DNA of 64,000 nucleotides from Pocillopora verrucosa. Lineage: Eukaryota > Cnidaria > Anthozoa > Scleractinia > Pocilloporidae. Each line of letters begins with the position of its first letter. The stretch's first letter is position 1. This document shows, piece after piece, positions 11,901 through 24,500 of this stretch. The DNA lies in assembly GCF_036669915.1 (NCBI RefSeq), contig NC_089312.1, positions 24,664,274 through 24,728,273 of the forward strand. The letters are read 5' to 3'. The position numbers were made by a program, and so were the translations under genes. The notes beneath the pieces were generated by a model. The model ran no database searches. It was not told the DNA's origin and saw nothing but the letters and a program-made list of their open reading frames with translations.

Positions 11901-14900
11901 CACAGATGGAAAGAAGGTCAGTGTGTACTGATCTGATTGTTTTATTATTAAAGGGGATTACATGAAAGCTATAGAGTTTTTTTTTCTTCTTTTTAAATGA
12001 GAGGAAAAAAGGACGCAACTACATTTCCCGACAAGCCTGTTTCGTGGATCGCTTCACTCTTAACTCACTTCATCGCTTCACTCTCCCTGAAGAGTGAAGC
12101 GAAACAGGCTTGTCGGGAAATGTAGTTGCGTCCTTTTTTCCTCTCATAATATTTTTATATATATATTACCCTAAAAGGTCAGAACTATGTTTAAATGCTC
12201 TCACCTAAACACACCGTTCGACCAATGAGAATGCGCGAAGTGTCTTCGTGTAATTTTTTTCCAAATTGTTTGAAATGCGCAATTAATGGAGGTGGCATGC
12301 CTTCTCTGCTCAAAGGAGTGGTAAGCAACTGTAGAGCGAGTACAAGTGTGGCCAAGGTGTAGGTGTGTTTTCAGTGGAGGTAGTAAAGATTAATAGTACA
12401 CAAGCATTTACCCGTCGAGACAAAAGTAGGCGCTAAAAATATTCGTCTCATTGAATGGAGGTGCGCCTTTTATGAGCTGTTAATGTGCTTAGTTTGATCA
12501 GCGATAGCTGATACAAAATACTTCATTTGCTGTGGACTAGGATTTTATTATGCCTGTGGAGCAATTTTAGTGCAATTCTATTACAAGTATTTTCAGTCGA
12601 ATCAAGTGCGTTTTATATGCCTAAAATTTTTATAGTTCAGTTTAGTTTAAGTTTAATTTACAGATTTAAAGGGTTAAAATACTTGTCAAACCTCACGCTT
12701 TGAATAGAATATAAGGTTGCCTGCGAAGAAATTTAAATCGGACTCCTGTACTAGGAGTTTGAGGTAAACCAAGTTCAATCTTTGTATCCAATTTTTTTCC
12801 TGTTTAGAACAAGGTACCTTCACTGAGGGACTCGAGTGAACACTGTTTCTTCTGCAATCGTCGTGTTTACCTGATGGAGAGATTGTCTGCAGAGGGCCAT
12901 TTCTTCCATCGCGAGTGTTTCTTGTGCGAGGAATGCGGCTGCACGCTCAGGCTAGGCACTTACTCTTACATCAGCCCATCATCAGACCAGGACAAGGGAC
13001 ACTTCCTGTGTCACCTGCACTATGATCAGTTGTTGTACAAGATGCAGGAGGAACCCGCTGGTATGTATTCAATCACTTATCTCTCGTCTGTCCTTCCCTT
13101 AGCTGTAGGCTTGGTTCTGAAGAGAATGTTTATTGTATTTTAATCTCAGCTTAGCATTAGCAGTGGCACTTCCATGGGTGGTTCCTCGTCTACTGTTTTC
13201 CAGGTCGAATTAGGCTTCGAATTTTTGCTTGCGGGCAGAAACGAAAAACCGGAGAACTCTGGGAAAACCCTCGGGGTAAGGACGAGAACCAACGACGGAA
13301 CACGACCCCCACATGCTGCAAAGCTCTGAAATCGAACGCGGGTTACGGTGTTGAGAGGCGAGCACATTACTACTGCGACTTTTACTCTCTTAAGAAAGCT
13401 CCCTTTTTTCCTCTTTTTGGTGTGCAGGACCCCTCTCGTAGTGATTTTAGTATTTCTTCAAAAGATGTTATCTCTTTTTGTCTCTTTCCTCTATTACTAG
13501 ACATTATTCTTCTTATTTTGTCTACAGATGAACAGGAAGTTACTGCTAAAGGCAGACCGAAACTTTTGAAATCTAAATCTGCTGCACCGGAAACTTTGTT
13601 TAAGAATGTTGAGTTTACAATCGACCCTGATGCAGGAGAACCAGTCAGTTATAAAACCAAAGGAGAGACTGGTGCTCAAATGAACGGCTATCACGAAGAG
13701 AAAGAAACGGTCAGCGAGGAGAAAGAAGATCGTCCGAGAGATCGGTCCTACACCTCTGGGAAGTATCGACGATTGGAGGCGCGCCCACTGAGGCGGTCAA
13801 GCATATCTTCTGTACGAAAATCCGACGCTACCGTGCGTGAAAAAGGCAAGGGCTACTCGTTTGACGATGGACTAGACCAGACAGGGGACGGTAGACGAAG
13901 AGGTACCCAGCCACTGAAGATCCCGTCAAGGGAGGAAGTTCGAAAGTTTGAGGCGGAGGCTGAGTTTCGACCGGGTACGCCTGGTGAGCTGATAGATGCC
14001 ACCAAGGGGATGACTGTCGTGGACATCGATATGGAGGAGGCACCTGTTGAGGAGAGAAAGAAAAAGCGAGAGGAAGAGCGAAAGGGCGTCATTGACGCTG
14101 TAAAGACAGCAGCTGCTGGCAAATCTTGGGTTAAAAGACAAGAAGCTCAAGAGGGAAAGGTTCAGAAGCTTGGAACGCTAGAGAGGAGAAAGGCGAAGTC
14201 TCGACGGGCTATGTATCCGCCATTATCAGTGGTTTTGAATCCAGATGAAAAAGAGACTCAAGAGGCATTAGAAGGAATTGTTCAAGCGGCCAACGAAACG
14301 GAACGCAACCCTCAGAAAAAGATGCAGCTTAAAATGGTGGACATTTCGCTGGATGATGACACCCCGATTCCTTCTTCTGAAAGGAAAGCTGCTAGTCAAA
14401 CGAAGGCTGGCCCGAAGACGATTTCAGCAGCAACCAAGAATGAGCCAACTCCATTATCCAGATCGCCAACCTCACCAACATCACCGGGGAACAAAAAACC
14501 TCCCGCAGGATCTCTTGTGGCTGCACGGACGGCCAGATTAACCAATTTGATCGCCAATGACTTCCGTCCTCCAACAGTGAAAGATAAATGGGCCGAAAGA
14601 GAGGAATGGAAGAAATCGAGTCCAGTCAAAAACGACGCTGGGAAGAAGTTTGGGAAAGAGGAAGAACTTGAGCCCACAGCCAGTCCTGGCGCTCAGCGGC
14701 GCTCGTTACCCAGAGTTCCCTCAGAGGAACCTTTTCACTCTACAAAGGAGACCACCAAGATTGTTCAGCGCAAGCCGACAGGAAAGCAAAGGTTTCGGTT
14801 GGGTAAAGTTAGAAAGGAAATTGGAGAAGAAAAAGAGGAGAAAATCGGGAAAGATTCAGTAGATATGGGATTTGTGGTTCTTGATCTGCACGATGGTATT

Positions 14901-17662
14901 AGTACGCCTGAGAAAGGTATGTGGCAAACAGTTGTGTACGCATGCAGCAGTTCAAACATCCACATTGCTGACCTATCTTGATCTGATGCGATGCAGATCA
15001 TTTAAACTTCGAGTACTGAAGTTTGCCTGCAATAATGAATGCAGGTTATTTATTTGCAACCGCAATGATGACGAAAAAACATGTTGTGTGACAAGTCTTT
15101 TTCTTTTTTTCAATTTATGACTCGTTGTTGTCCATCCAGCTCTTTCTTCCCTCTTCTAACTCTTCAAAATCTGCTTCTATTTACTCTTAGAAGAAGCACT
15201 GAATCTGAAAAAAGACGATTCAGGATTGTTCTCTGAATCAAGTGGAGATGAAATGCTGGATGATAGTCCCAAATTGCAACGAACAAATGCTCGGCGATTC
15301 AGCAAGGTAAGGTATCTACTATCAATATACATTCTTCTGTGAGGTTCATCTCAATCACAGTACTTCTTGATTCTAGGGTGTCCACTCGAATTTACCTGGT
15401 ATTATGGGAAATATTGTTTTCACTATCACTTACGTATGTAGCTTAAATTTAGTGAAACCTACTTTTTAAAAATTAAATGTTTATAACTGCTCGTTCATAT
15501 TCCAGCCGGGAAGACGTGACACCGAGATGCCGGATGATAAAGTGAAGCGACGAGAGCAAGCCAAGATTCGTAGCGCGATGAAGCAGCGAGAATCGAAGCG
15601 ACTGCGCATGGCACAGTCAATACAACGAGAACTGGAGGAAGTGGCCGTCAAACAAGCCGACTTAGAGCGTGAAGGAGTCGTTGTTGAGAAGGCGCTCAGA
15701 CAAGGAAACAGTGAGTTTCAAACGGTTACCCAGAGAAGTCTCTGCGGAACTTAAAGCTAACTGAATACTTGAGTAGTCTGGTCACACAGAGTTCCCATTT
15801 TCTCGGGAAGGAAATAGATTACATGACACTCCAAATCCTTGTCCGCTTTGAGGCCGTTTTTGGTTTCGTCTCGCCGCGCGCTCTCTCCGTGACCAAAGAA
15901 CATCTACGAGGGAACCAATTCAAGTGAAAGAAAGTTGCTTAGCCAAGATTTCGTTTATAACAATCTTATGAAACCACTTTCGTAGTTAATCTACGGATGT
16001 TATTATTTGGTTCAAGGCAGTTCACTGCGTTATTAATCTCTATTTTAAACCTTAGATCATTCATTGAAATTATTCTGAGACGGCTTGTCTCACAATGAAA
16101 AACGTTGGCGGCAAACGTTTCATTGAATTTGTAGATTATTGATCTTGGTTTCGTCATTGAGATCTTGACTCGCCTTTAATGTTTTGAACAGATTCTGGTT
16201 CAGAGGAACAGCAGCTGATGTTTCAGTGGTTCAAACTAGTGAACAGAAAGAACGCGCTGATTCGATATGAGTCAGAACTGGTCATTCAGTGAGTATAAGG
16301 GGCCGTCAAACCGCTCTCATATGTTTCTAAAATGTACTTCGCTCTAATCTGTTAGCCTTTCTTCGGCCTTTCTGATCCTTCGTCAAATAAGCACGAAAAA
16401 CTATAGGTACTTGGTTATAGCCAGTTGCACGCTCCCTGGAGCCTGTGTCGCTCACACGCCCGCTTTTTCTATCCTTTTTTTGTGGATTCAAGACCTCTTT
16501 TTTTCGATGGCTTCCCAGTTTGCACTGTATTTTGCTGTGTGCTTCGATCAATTATGATCGTAAGTTATTTAGGAGTGACGGGTAATAGATGCCGGAAAAA
16601 TGAATAATTGCCCAATTGAGTTAAATAAAAAATCGTGAACCTTATAGGATTCGTAACGTAGAAAGGCGACAGGCCTCGTTAGATAATGATAAATGTAACG
16701 TGAATCCAAGAGAGTCTCAATTTTTGTCTGTTTTATTTACAGGGCAAACTCCATTCAGCTTGAGGACCAACAAGGAAGACTAGAGCAGGAGATTAGAGAA
16801 CTCCTCATGAAAGATGGTAAGCTACACTGATTGGTATCCTTTTAAAAGAATTATGGCTGAAATTAAATGTTTGTATTTATTTACTCTCTGCCGTTGTTCT
16901 GTTAGATCCAAGAAAGGATGACAACAGATCCATACAGAAGAAGACCAAACAGCTTGTAGATATTGTGGAGCAGAGGAACGCATTAGTGGAACTGTTGGAC
17001 GAGGAGAGAAAGAGGTTTGTGGGACTGTGGAGAGGGGGGGGGGGTCTTTTCCGCCACTACTGGTCTGTGAAATAGTAGTTTTCAACTTTCTTCAGTGGTT
17101 CTGTGATGTCTTTAACCACTTTGAACGCGTTGCCTCCTGGTGGGGTCGGAAAAAGATTATATTTTCCTATAGCGAACTTGGACATTTTTGGTTGGAAGGA
17201 CTGTGTTTTGATTTAAACTTTCTCTCGCAGAGAACAAGAAGAAGACAGGCTTTTTGATGCCATGATTGAAGCGAAAGGTTAGTCTACCTAGTGGTAATAC
17301 AATTGACCCCTTACCTATGCACTATCATGTTGAGGTATTATTTGATCATCCGCAGACCACTTTTTTTTAATCTTTATCAAATACTGAAACGGCGTCGCGG
17401 ACTTATTTCATGCGTCAATGTTCTTATATCGGCTGAGATCCCTATATTTTACCGCTCGCGATGTGTATCATCTTTTAACCTGTTGAAGGCGTTCAGTCAG
17501 TAACATGAAGCGTTAAGTCAATGACGCGAAAGTAGCGGCTGAGCGAAAAGCCGAAGAGAGGTCGGGTTGGGTCGCGACCGACTCAAACCTCCTCTTTCTT
17601 TTCCTTTTTTTTTTCTCCGCTGTTACGATCGCGCAGTTTGTTTATTTTGCCCCCCTTATTGA
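3445..17662 (+). CDS. MICAL: MICAL-type F-actin monooxygenase (FAD-CH-LIM-bMERB)
   Basis: The gene encodes a cytosolic flavoprotein that oxidises methionines of F-actin, so driving filament disassembly downstream of semaphorin/plexin and Rab signals (family knowledge). Exons read here: 3445-3924, 5215-5315, 5608-5962, 7632-7889, 8354-8702, 9401-9539, 10092-10140, 10239-10380, 10711-10802, 11516-11578, 11779-11916, 12808-13060, 13528-14916, 15191-15306, 15506-15710, 16192-16288, 16743-16816, 16906-17014, 17231-17277, and tentatively 17637-17662. The product is about 1,490 aa. The dinucleotide-binding motif GAGPCG is in exon 1. [11 protein letters not shown] and [10 protein letters not shown] are in exon 3, and GDSLLEPFWPTG spans the exon 4/5 junction. 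The CH domain spans exons 6-8. The LIM domain is in the 12808 exon, with Cys/His ligands in [14 protein letters not shown] and CHLH. A long charged linker follows, then the coiled-coil bMERB (Rab-binding) region from 15506. Splice phases agree from exon 4 onward, but the exon 3/4 join and exons 1-3 contain apparent single-base deletions (see finding). The last exon is a weak call. Confidence 0.9.
6421..6557. repeat. 137-bp palindromic MITE-like repeat in MICAL intron 3
   Basis: The two halves are inverted copies of each other. It opens GGATCAATATTAGTATCTG and closes with the complement of that string ending in TTGATCC. Inside each end is a second inverted block built on CCCACCTACCCCTCCCC. The loop is about 30 nt. 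There is no coding capacity. It looks like a non-autonomous foldback/MITE of a kind I believe is abundant in coral genomes; that abundance is recalled, not tested. Confidence 0.8.
10999..11209. repeat. Copy 1 of ~200-bp 'TTAACCCTTTAACTCCC' repeat
   Basis: A degenerate member of a dispersed family with inverted termini. It begins near TTTAACCGTTTAACTCC and ends GGGAGTAAACGGGTCAA. It lies in a MICAL intron. Other copies are annotated separately. It is non-coding and MITE-like. Confidence 0.55.
11998..12146. repeat. 149-bp perfect foldback repeat in MICAL intron
   Basis: Two 47-nt arms (11998-12044 and 12100-12146) appear to be exact reverse complements, separated by about 55 nt. The left arm begins TGAGAGGAAAAAAGGACGCA. 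The spacer carries additional GCTTCACTCT / AGAGTGAAGC inverted pieces. Arm identity this high implies recent insertion or gene conversion, or possibly a snap-back artefact. No open reading frame is present. Confidence 0.9.
17637..17662 (+). CDS. Possible MICAL terminal exon
   Basis: A strong polypyrimidine tract and AG at 17635-17636 are followed by eight codons and TGA in the phase required by the 17231-17277 exon. The encoded tail is very short. ATTAAA at 17727-17732 is a plausible polyadenylation signal. The exon is chosen on phase and acceptor quality only; another downstream exon is possible. Confidence 0.35.
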
Positions 17663-17726
17663 CTGGACGCCTGGAACAGGTTAACCATCCTTGGAAAGAC
17701 TGCAATACATTTCTCTTTCATCTTTA

Positions 17727-17732
17727 ATTAAA
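17727..17732 (+). terminator. Candidate poly(A) signal ATTAAA for MICAL
   Basis: An ATTAAA hexamer about 65 nt after the proposed MICAL stop, and before the convergent gene's own signal. Sequence evidence only. Confidence 0.35.
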
Positions 17733-17888
17733 TTATACCGAAACTGCGTCACACTCTTATGCCATGCGAGTTAGGTCATTTGAACAATGACATTTTATCT
17801 CGGATTCTGGTGCTGTACTCTTCGATTTAACTATTTGCGATACGAAACTATTTACTCCATAGTCTAAACGAACCATCCAAAAGCTTAT

Positions 17889-17898
17889 TTTATTTATT
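17889..17898 (-). terminator. Poly(A) signal AATAAA (minus strand) for micropeptide gene
   Basis: The plus strand reads TTTTATTTATT, giving overlapping AATAAA hexamers on the minus strand about 190 nt past the stop codon at 18086. This supports a minus-strand transcript ending here. Confidence 0.5.
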
Positions 17899-18085
17899 AT
17901 TTTTAAGCAGTGTGAACATGTAGGACCTAGTTTATAACAAAACTAATCAAAAACTCCATATCCATTTGACTCGGTGGTTGCACTAACCGATCGATGTGCA
18001 GAAGGTTTTTGGTTTGCAAAATTCAGACGTATAGAACAGACTATTTAATGACAGCACAGTTTCATAACAGAGCATATGTAGTGGG

Positions 18086-18874
18086 TCACATGGACACTTC
18101 GCCTGCGAGGAAGTTCTCCTTGGCACCATACTCCTCGCGGGCCCGTCTCGCCTCTTCAGCCACCCTCCTTTCCCGTGCCACCATTAAGAACCCCACCAAA
18201 GTCAAGGTGCCAAAACACGTGACCTTGCTTGCAGGATATCGAACACCTACCCATTTTATCACTAATATGTTTTGCTAACATGTACTAATACGTAACTTGT
18301 GTTTGCATGTTCTTGTGATGATAGCATTGTACAAAAGACGATTGTCTTCCAAAATCAGTTAAGTGAAATAAATTTAATATAAAATCTAAACTCTTTTGAT
18401 TTTTTCCAAATGTAACCTGAAATAAACCTTTGAGCAAATAAGTCATAAATGTGCTTGTAAAAAGTGCTAAAAAATTTTAGGATTTTGAATGTTAAATGAA
18501 TACTTTAAAAAAAGGTAAACAACAGATGAAGAAGAGCTAGTTAATTACTAAGTATGTTGAGAAAACTTAAGAAGGAAACTAGAATAAATCTACTAAAGAA
18601 GCAAGTAAAATTTTAAACTGTAAACCGATTCTTTGATAAATAAACAAATAAATGAATAAGTACGGTAAAATAATTTGACATTAACTAAGGATTATTAAGT
18701 GATTCATTAAACAAAGGACTGTTTATGATAAAAAAGATAATGCTACTTATAAGACGTTTGAACAGAGAGCACATTGCAAGTACTTTTTCATAGTTCTGTT
18801 CAAGGGCAAAAACTGTTTACCAACTGGTGTTTTATATTAGAGAAGGCAGATAGTCTCGGCCCTAGTGCTGTCAT
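18086..18874 (-). CDS. Two-exon gene for a 63-aa single-pass membrane micropeptide
   Basis: Exon 1 is 18821-18874 (18 codons from ATG) and exon 2 is 18086-18223 (45 codons plus TGA). The donor is GTAAAC and the acceptor is a somewhat purine-rich AAG. The joined product has a basic, non-acidic N-terminus, one hydrophobic stretch of about 17 residues (around CFGTLTLVGFLMVA), then a charged amphipathic segment (ARERRVAEEARRAREEYG) and a short tail. This layout resembles small inner-mitochondrial-membrane assembly or accessory proteins, but I do not recognise the family. It is convergent with MICAL. The splice junction is inferred; exon 2 by itself is the firmer half. Confidence 0.5.
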
Positions 18875-20977
18875 TTTTATTTGCCGTCCTTGCCCGTGGA
18901 TCGTAAAAGTTGGGACTTTGAAGGGCTACTTCTAGGACTCGGTCATCAGGGAAGCCCGACCCGATAGCCTCGCTTTTCGCCTACGTTAATAAAGAAAACC
19001 GCTGTTCAACTAAACCACGGGCGCGGATCTGTAATGAGAACTGATAGAGCACACTATTTAACGCATTGTTATTGCTTCTGACAGGTTTCATAACAACAGT
19101 GTGATTATGGTGGAAAAATCTACCCGGATGACTTGTTGGGGATGTTCTCTCTCCAGTCGTTATGATGTGAAATGCAGCAAATTTGAGTCACTTCCGATGT
19201 AAGAAATTAACTATGCCAAAAAAAACCTTACTATTTGCAAGTTCAAGGAAGTCCTCCCTAACGGCACAAATATGTTAAATCTGTGTAAAACCTGTTTTTA
19301 AACATTGGCATCTTTCAATTGTTACTTGTACCGTGCAAGGTTGATTTGGAAAAAACCGCCATTCATGTAACTTCAGAGGAAGAAACAATGGCTTTGAAGC
19401 AGTCTGGCATTGAACGAATAAAGCTGTTGATAGTATCGTAATATCACCATATCTTTTTTTCGAGATCCTGAGATACAAACAAATACTAGAAGACTTTGGA
19501 TATTTTTTGTTAAATGTTTTGCTTTTTTGTTGTCACATTGCGTTCACGTAAGTGCTTGTTGAGTTGCGACTGAAATGGCCTGTGTTGATAATGTTCGCCT
19601 AGTTTCCCGGTTGGGTTCCGTTAGGTCGCTATGTTGTGAAACAGTTGGCGGACATTTTGCCTTTAAAAAAAGTCTGTTAGAGGACTTAATACGTGAAATC
19701 GTTGTGATATGATTATTTCTAAACCACATTAGTGTAAACAGTGTTCCCAAACGGCTAGAACCTCAAGATATTTTAAATTCCTGACTTTATACTGAGTAAA
19801 CACTCTCATTTAGTTTGCATTGAATATCTGTTACAGAAGCAAATAATTTACTTCCATTTTACCCAAAGGGGAAAATTGAACTCAATCAAAGTGAGAGAGA
19901 AAATCAATTTAATTTGTGATATAAATTCGATACAAAAATGTGATTTGAAGGATAAATACCAGTAGATGATTGGAAAATGATTGTTGTAACAAGGAGCTCA
20001 GTAAGAGCGCATGCTGCCTTGCCGTTATGAAGTGAAAATGAGAAATGAATTACTAGAGTGCCTTGGAAGAGACAATTTGGATAATGCACGGTAATTTTCT
20101 TTAGGAATTAATTTATTGTGTAAAATGAATGTAGATTTGATTGCAATAAAGTCGTTATCATTTTGCGTTATCATTTCTGCCATGTGCTGTTTCGTTCAGA
20201 TTATCAGGAATATCGTTGCATATGTTACGCCTCACCGACAACTGCAATCATCGACAGTTGTGACTCGAAGCCCTTATTGTGGCCTCCTATTCAAAGTTTG
20301 GTCTCTTTCGCTATTACCTCAAGAACGAGGTTGAATGGCCCCCAGTCTCTCAGAGAACGGAAAGTACTTAATGAGTAGAGGCAGGGTGGATTAAACCTTC
20401 AAGGCACCAATAAATTCTTCGCCCTTGAAACAGGCTTATTTCTCAGAGTATACAAATGTATGCGATACTATTAGGATGTGGAAATGAGTTTCTGAAAACC
20501 ATTTCCTTTTCAGCGGTTTCCAGTGCTAATAGTAGTAATGATGGTGATGATAACATATAATTTAAGAGGAGACCTCCATCACTCTAAATGGTTGTCAAGG
20601 GAGTTCTTCTAAAGAATAAGTGACTCACAGGGTAATAAAACAACAACTGAAATTTTCCTTAAAAGCTCAGAGTTTCCAGATGAAGACCAGAAAGAGAGGT
20701 GAGAGAGATTTTTTTAAGAATTGAGTTGTCGACGATAGAGTTCACGATCCCCTCTGGCTAGAAAACATGCAGACGAAGGCAGGATGGAACCTGAAGGGAG
20801 TATAACGACAGCAGAAAATTAGCTGCAGTGAATTCCAATTTACTTACAGGAAAAATCATTGATCGTTTAGTTTAGCTAACTGTGTTTGGCAATGGTTTGG
20901 ACACTTACCGCTTCTCTAAAACTCCTTGGGTTTAAATCAAAATACACAATTTTTTAATAGCTGTGCACAATCAGAAC
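18875..20977. other. Intergenic, nothing recognised
   Basis: This lies between the micropeptide gene start and the Cdc37 3' end. Only short chance frames with no family resemblance are present. Part of 18875-19100 is presumably promoter/5' flank of the minus-strand micropeptide gene; it is locally richer in GC than its surroundings. Confidence 0.5.
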
Positions 20978-20983
20978 TTTATT
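20978..20983 (-). terminator. Poly(A) signal AATAAA for Cdc37
   Basis: Minus-strand AATAAA lies about 520 nt beyond the Cdc37 stop codon. It is a plausible 3' end; distance and hexamer are the only evidence. Confidence 0.4.
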
Positions 20984-21500
20984 TATCACTGGGGCATTTA
21001 AGAATACACAAACTGGTTTCCTGGTCTTTCAACCGAGCTCTAACAGGATTTCCAGAAGCTTTAGGAAAACCATAACATGTCAGTTCGTTGAAATTAATGT
21101 GGCTGCAATCTGGTGATTGGTGAATCATCTAGCCACCAATTCTGCGGTTAGCTAAAGACAAGACAGCCTCATGATACAGTTTCTGTTTGTTTACGTTGTA
21201 CAAGTTTTCTACTTTCCAAGCAATAGATGATAGGCACAAAGGCTGTTTTCACTCAGGTCTCCTTTCTTTCATTCAACATGAACTGAGACTCAAGTGTCCT
21301 TTAATAAATTTTTCTGGGACACCAGTTGTTTTTAGACCTAGCTTTTCTCTTATTGGATATGGTACAGTTATGACAACCAAATGTTACATTTTTTTTTCCT
21401 TTTTTTAAAATTTTTTCTCTCCTTAAACTTCAAACGCCAGGACATTAACTATAAAAGCACTAAAAACAGAGCACATTACATACAGATGCCCCCTGAGGAT

Positions 21501-24500
21501 TTATTTGTCACTATCTTCTGACAAACTGTCATACTGATCATCTTCTGACTCCTCTGTAACACCAGCCTCCTCTCGTCCCTCAGCTTGTGCTTTATTAGCA
21601 TCTGGAATCCACAAACCAGAGTCAATGCATTGTCGTAGGTACATCTTAGCTTCTTCTTCAGGCATTTTGCCGAGAACTTCTTGTAGCATGGGGATATCTT
21701 TTTCTTCAAAGCATTTCTGAAGTTCCTGAAGCAGACACAAATATTCTTTTGTTAGTGAGCAAGGGAACCCAAAGTATATACAATCAGTTTCTCTCCATTA
21801 AAACAAGCAAAAAAATATACTTCAATTAGACAGGTATTTGGGCAGTAAGATTGGTTGATCTGCCATTTGCTGGTTAATTACAGTGTAGTTGGCTAATGTC
21901 CAATTTAATCAGTCTGTCAATCAGGTACTGAGTCCATTTTTAGTCAGAAATTCTTTACATCTGTCTTAGTAAGTCCGGCCATCAGTCAGTCAACAAGTTA
22001 GAAAATTCCCCATTCATCAGTCAGCCTGTCAGTAAATCAGAGGCTCTGTCAATCAGCCAGTCAGTAGGTTGATTAGTCATTTTACAGTCAGTCTGTGTCA
22101 GTCAGCTATGTAGTCAGTAAATCTTTGTCAGTTAGTCAGGCAGTTATTTATCAGTCATGTCTGTATTAATTGGTCAGCAAACGTGTCCGTAAGTCAGTCA
22201 GCCAGTAGGTCAGTCCCTGAGTACATCAAACATTAGAACTGTAGCAATGGAGAATGGCTAAAGAGGAACCTTTATGATCAGACCCCTAACTACTGTGTGC
22301 TGTAAAGCAGCACGTGCTGCATAACACAATTCAAGGCTACACTTACTGGGGGTAATGAATCAAACACTTCCACCGGATCCAGTCCTCCAGGACCAAGTCT
22401 CTGTTGGCGTTCCTCCTAAAAAGAACAATTATAACTGGTTGAAATAAAAACAGGAACTCTCTTAACATGATGACCTAAGTGTTGTTCAAATTCTGTTTTA
22501 TTCTGTCTGGCCAGTTCATTAATGTGCCATTGCCCTTTTGCAAAGTAAACTACAACCAAACTCTTTGCACTAAGAAGGTAGTGACAATTTGCAAATCCAA
22601 GACTATTAATAGCTAAACCTCTTTTTCTCAATGAATTTGGTTTATTAGCAAACAAAAATGCAAAGTAATAATATAAGCAAAATTAAATATGCAAATTACA
22701 CTGTATTATTAAGACTAAAAATAACTTGTTTTTTTAACATTTACACTGCTAACAGATACACATCTGTGAGCAATTTTAGAAAAAAAAATGAAAATGAACT
22801 AAATTAAACATATTTTTCTTAAGTGACAACTACATGTAACAAACATCTTTACCATACAAATTAAGTATCAGACAGGTGTGCACAGACAATCTGCCCATAG
22901 TTTGCATAGCCTAACCTCTTCGGCTTCCTTCATAGCCTTATCAATGCGGGCTTGAGCTCTTTCCTTTACCCTTAGCAAGAATGATTTAAGTTCATCCTCA
23001 AATGCGTCCATGTATTCTTTATAGTCTACTTTTGCTTTCTTCATCCTTTGAGATAAATGGGAACAAAAATGTTACTGTTAGTAATGTGGAAAAAAAAATT
23101 AAGGAAGACAGTCAGAATAAATTTTAAATAAGATCCTAGGAGTGAAAGGGTAGTCCTTGATTTTAAATTTTCTATCTACATCTCCTCTGAAAGTGCAGGC
23201 AACTCAGAATTTGAGAGATTTTAATCAATAAACTGCACACATGGGTATGGGTCCAACAGTTATCTATAAAGAAATTCAATACTTACTTAGTGAAAAAGCT
23301 GCGAATGGTGGCTGGTGGACTGGCATCTAATGACTTAGCTAGCTCCAGTATATACTGCATAATGATGGTCTGATGAGCAACTCGCTCCATCAGGGCATGT
23401 TTCTAATGAAGAAAAAGACAGGCTGATATACAGGAGTCTGTAAATCCTCCTTGTAAACTATGGCATTAGGTACAGGTGTCTTTAACAATACATGGGGTAC
23501 GTGGGGAGGTTGATTCCTGAAGGGCCAATTACTGCCAAGGCTTAGCAATGGTTTCTGTGGCATGAAGCAACAGAGCATGTATATACTCCTCTCGATAGAT
23601 GGAAATATTTCATGTACATGGTACACTATACAAGGTCACCAAAATATCAGACAAAAAAATTGTAGAACCTTATTATAAGTGGCAAAGAATGTATACAGAT
23701 CACTGCCTCAACCCAGAATGTAATTATGTCATTACTTGAACAAATATTTGAATAATCACACTTCTTACAGACCACTGATATTATTACCTCTTGAACTTCC
23801 AAGTTGATGCACCACAAAGCCAGGTAGTTGGCAGTGTCCTCACAAGCCAGGTGGGGATTTTTCTGAAGATAATCTTCACTGTCATGATATTCATGCAACA
23901 TTCCAAAATGTTCTATTTCTTTCTTGTACTTATCCATAAAGGCTTGCTAAAAAATCACACAAAGGGAGAAAAAATCATGAAAATAAGTTCAAGTGTGTGT
24001 TATGATGTACCATGAGTTTAGATATTCCAATAAGTCATTGGGCTGGAGAAGAATTGCCAAATGTCAAATTTGTATTGCTCTGATTTCTCTTTAGGTTGGC
24101 CTTTGCTATCATGATTGTCACTTTTGATGCCTTGGTTGTTTATTACCTAATTTCATTAATTTATCATCTCTTACAACATTGCCCATCAAGCTACAACTGG
24201 CTTTAATTTCTCCCGAGCTATTTGAGGTTTTCATACATACATAGTGGGGGGATATGAAGATAACACATCAACAGAGATGATATTGACCCTTTAACTCCCA
24301 GGAGTGACAAACATGTAACTTCTCTCAATCAAATCAATACTGTATTCAGCAAACAGGTCACGAGAGTATTCAAACTTATCAGGTAGAAGTTTTAATCTTG
24401 ATTGAACTAGTAATTAGTTTGCAAGGAAATCTGTAGCTGCCATGAAGGAGGATTAACAATCAGATGTTGGGAGTAAAAGGGTTAGGCTAGAAAAGTTTTC

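Noticed and set aside
13497..14677. Several minus-strand open frames of 60-93 codons
   Set aside because: They lie opposite the long MICAL linker exon (13528-14916), which has clear splice sites and a continuous plus-strand frame; the minus frames are shadows with no family resemblance.
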